Assembly (NCBI GenBank): GCA_913062735.1
Contig: CAJXWI010000092.1
Span: 1-8,231, forward strand
Origin: an uncultured Arcobacter sp.
GTDB lineage: Bacteria; Campylobacterota; Campylobacteria; Campylobacterales; Arcobacteraceae
Length of the DNA: 8,231 nucleotides
Direction: 5' to 3'
The position numbers were made by a program, and so were the translations under genes. Under the pieces are notes generated by a model that was not told where the DNA came from, did no database searches, and worked only from the letters and a program-made list of their open reading frames with translations. This document shows positions 6,832-8,231 of this stretch, piece after piece (the stretch's first letter is position 1; each line of letters begins with the position of its first letter).

Positions 6832-8231
6832 TTGAAAAAAAATTTGCAGACTTTTAATAAAAATTCTACAATACGGGAACTAAAACTTGATAAGGCAATA
6901 CAACAATTTTTAGAGAGAAAAGATTATGAAAATTATAACATTGAGAATGTAGAAATTCAAAATAATGAGAATATAGATTTTATAAAAATTTCGCACATTT
7001 CATATGATAGAAATAAATCCAATACGGATTTAAACCTAATAGATTTTCAACAATTACTAAGTGCTGTTTCATCTAAAACAAAAAAAATAGTTTACATGAT
7101 TGAAAGTTCTCTTGACGGTATAGATTTATACTTAGGAACTACTAGGGAAACTGGTAGTGATAGTTTTTTAAAGGACACATTTGAAGGAATATATTCAGGC
7201 TCAATAGTTCAGAATGATAAGAAGCAACAACCTCAATTTGAAAATGAGATGAAACACTCAAAGGCCATGTTAGGAATTCCTGCATTAAAGAGAGATTCGG
7301 ATAAAGAGTATAAACAATCATTAGAAAAAATTTTATTTCCAATGCAAGGAAAAAAATTTCGTATAGTTTTAGTAGCTGAAAGTTATAATTTAAATACTAT
7401 ACAAGAGATTATATCAAATTATCAAATGCTTGGTAATGAATTACATAGATTTGTTAAACAAAGTAAAAATGAACAACATAGTCATACAGATTCGGAGGGG
7501 ATAACGTTATCAAGTGGCTCTAGTGTTAGTGATACAAGTGGAAATTCAAAGAAAACTGATGATGCAACAATAGGAACATTAGGATTTACTGTATTAGGTA
7601 CTATTGTAGGGGCATTCTTTAGTGCACCTACAATCGGAGCCGGGATGGGAGCCATGGTTGGAGGAAATTTATTTTCAGAAACAGAAAACTCTTCTCGAAC
7701 TAATTCAACAAATGAAAGTAAAAGTACAAATAAAAACACAAGCATAACAGATACTATAGGCATTACTTTTGATGAGATAAACAAATCAGCAGAGTATTGT
7801 GAAAACCTAATAGATAATTATATAGAGAGATTTCAAAAAGGTTTAAACCATGGTATGTGGAATTCATCGCTCTATATTCAAGCAGAAAATGAAAGTGTAC
7901 TATCTGAACTAGAACATACATTAAAAAGTGTTTATAGTGGTGATAATTCATATTATGAATCAATTCGATTTAGTAATGATTTGAAAGAAAATGGAAATAT
8001 AGATATATCAAAATTACCAATGCTTTATTTTGATAAAGATGTAATGCATCCTATCCATCCATCCTTTACTGGTTTCTCCTCTGCTATAAATACGGAAGAG
8101 CTATCTATATTGTCAATATTACCAAATAATGATGTAGAAGGTTTAAGTGTATCAAGGATTTCTAGTTTTGGATTAACTCAATCAAAAATCATAAATCATG
8201 ATAAGTCTATTAAAATTGGTACTGTATTAAA
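6832..8231 (+). CDS. Probable HerA/DUF87-type ATP-binding protein, N-terminal part (3' end beyond window)
   Basis: The frame is open from TTG 6832 to the edge: 466 codons plus 2 nt. Numbering from this TTG, residues 84-103 (KKIVYMIESS..DLYLGTT) and about 165-230 form an alpha/beta N-terminal region. Residues 248-278 are a glycine-rich, hydrophobic zipper-like stretch (GTIVGAFF, GAGMGAMVGG) bracketed by Ser/Thr/Asn-rich linkers at about 217-243 and 282-308. Residues 412-437 (FTGFSSAINTEELSILSILP..VEG) followed by IKIGTVL recall the segment that, in large HerA/DUF87 or conjugation-type ATPases, precedes the ATP-binding core. The Walker A and B motifs would lie downstream and are not in view, so the call is family resemblance only. 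AAAAGGA at 6820-6826 is 5 nt before the TTG. The true start may be ATG 6810 if the A7 run there is shifted. If HerA-like, it would be a hexameric DNA-pumping motor working with the neighbouring nucleic-acid-binding protein (inference). Confidence 0.65.
   Translation, partial: MKKNLQTFNKNSTIRELKLDKAIQQFLERKDYENYNIENVEIQNNENIDFIKISHISYDRNKSNTDLNLIDFQQLLSAVSSKTKKIVYMIESSLDGIDLYLGTTRETGSDSFLKDTFEGIYSGSIVQNDKKQQPQFENEMKHSKAMLGIPALKRDSDKEYKQSLEKILFPMQGKKFRIVLVAESYNLNTIQEIISNYQMLGNELHRFVKQSKNEQHSHTDSEGITLSSGSSVSDTSGNSKKTDDATIGTLGFTVLGTIVGAFFSAPTIGAGMGAMVGGNLFSETENSSRTNSTNESKSTNKNTSITDTIGITFDEINKSAEYCENLIDNYIERFQKGLNHGMWNSSLYIQAENESVLSELEHTLKSVYSGDNSYYESIRFSNDLKENGNIDISKLPMLYFDKDVMHPIHPSFTGFSSAINTEELSILSILPNNDVEGLSVSRISSFGLTQSKIINHDKSIKIGTVL

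Noticed and set aside
7142..7963. Three minus-strand ORFs (7142-7342, 7482-7784, 7763-7963)
   Set aside because: All are antisense to the long plus-strand frame from 6832, which stays open to the window edge and has coherent domain-like composition. The 7482-7784 frame looks protein-like only because it mirrors the Ser/Gly-rich segment.
1..8231. CRISPR array, insertion sequence, tRNA or rRNA
   Set aside because: No regularly spaced repeats, transposase-like frame with terminal inverted repeats, or conserved structural RNA sequence was seen on reading both strands.

Overview
The window is very AT-rich (by eye only about a quarter G+C) and all supported genes lie on the + strand. The organism cannot be named. 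Purine-rich Shine-Dalgarno sites, one protein with a Sec-type signal peptide and strong use of A/T-ending codons fit a low-GC bacterium, or an AT-rich accessory island in a Gram-negative host. There are no rRNA, tRNA or housekeeping genes, and most proteins are multi-domain or orphan types. This is typical of a genomic island, probably defence- or mobile-element-related (inference).

Layout. (1) 151-919: a tight pair of small envelope genes, a 3-TM membrane protein and, 13 nt later, a 140-aa exported protein with two cysteines; neither is recognised. (2) 920-1274: about 355 nt without a gene, containing an imperfect 21-bp dyad, a short AT tandem repeat and a -10-like box. (3) 1275-3782: an 835-aa protein with roughly seven or eight membrane segments in the first 270 residues and a 565-residue helical soluble region; its membrane part faintly resembles DUF2254-type proteins. 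(4) 3926-6643: a 905-aa protein with an N-terminal cold-shock domain, a long helical middle, a HARP-like (SMARCAL1-type) module and a cysteine-rich C-terminal third that looks like several zinc-binding units. (5) 6832-8231, continuing past the edge: the N-terminal 466 residues of what looks like a HerA/DUF87-type ATPase, with a glycine-zipper-like stretch between two Ser/Thr/Asn-rich linkers. Its start region is unusual: a six-codon ORF with a strong ribosome site ends 1 nt before a TTG start, and one base fewer in its A7 run would fuse the two.

Taken together, genes 3-5 put a membrane protein with a large soluble domain, a multi-domain nucleic-acid-binding candidate and a probable DNA-translocase-type ATPase side by side on one strand. 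The working hypothesis is a multi-gene nucleic-acid-sensing or processing system, possibly anti-phage, not matching any named system I can recall. The intergenic regions share short motifs (CAAGTATAAT before genes 3 and 4; a TTCTC...AGAGAA inverted repeat before genes 4 and 5), which hints at shared control. The catalytic part of gene 5 lies outside the window, so its assignment and the system's completeness remain open.
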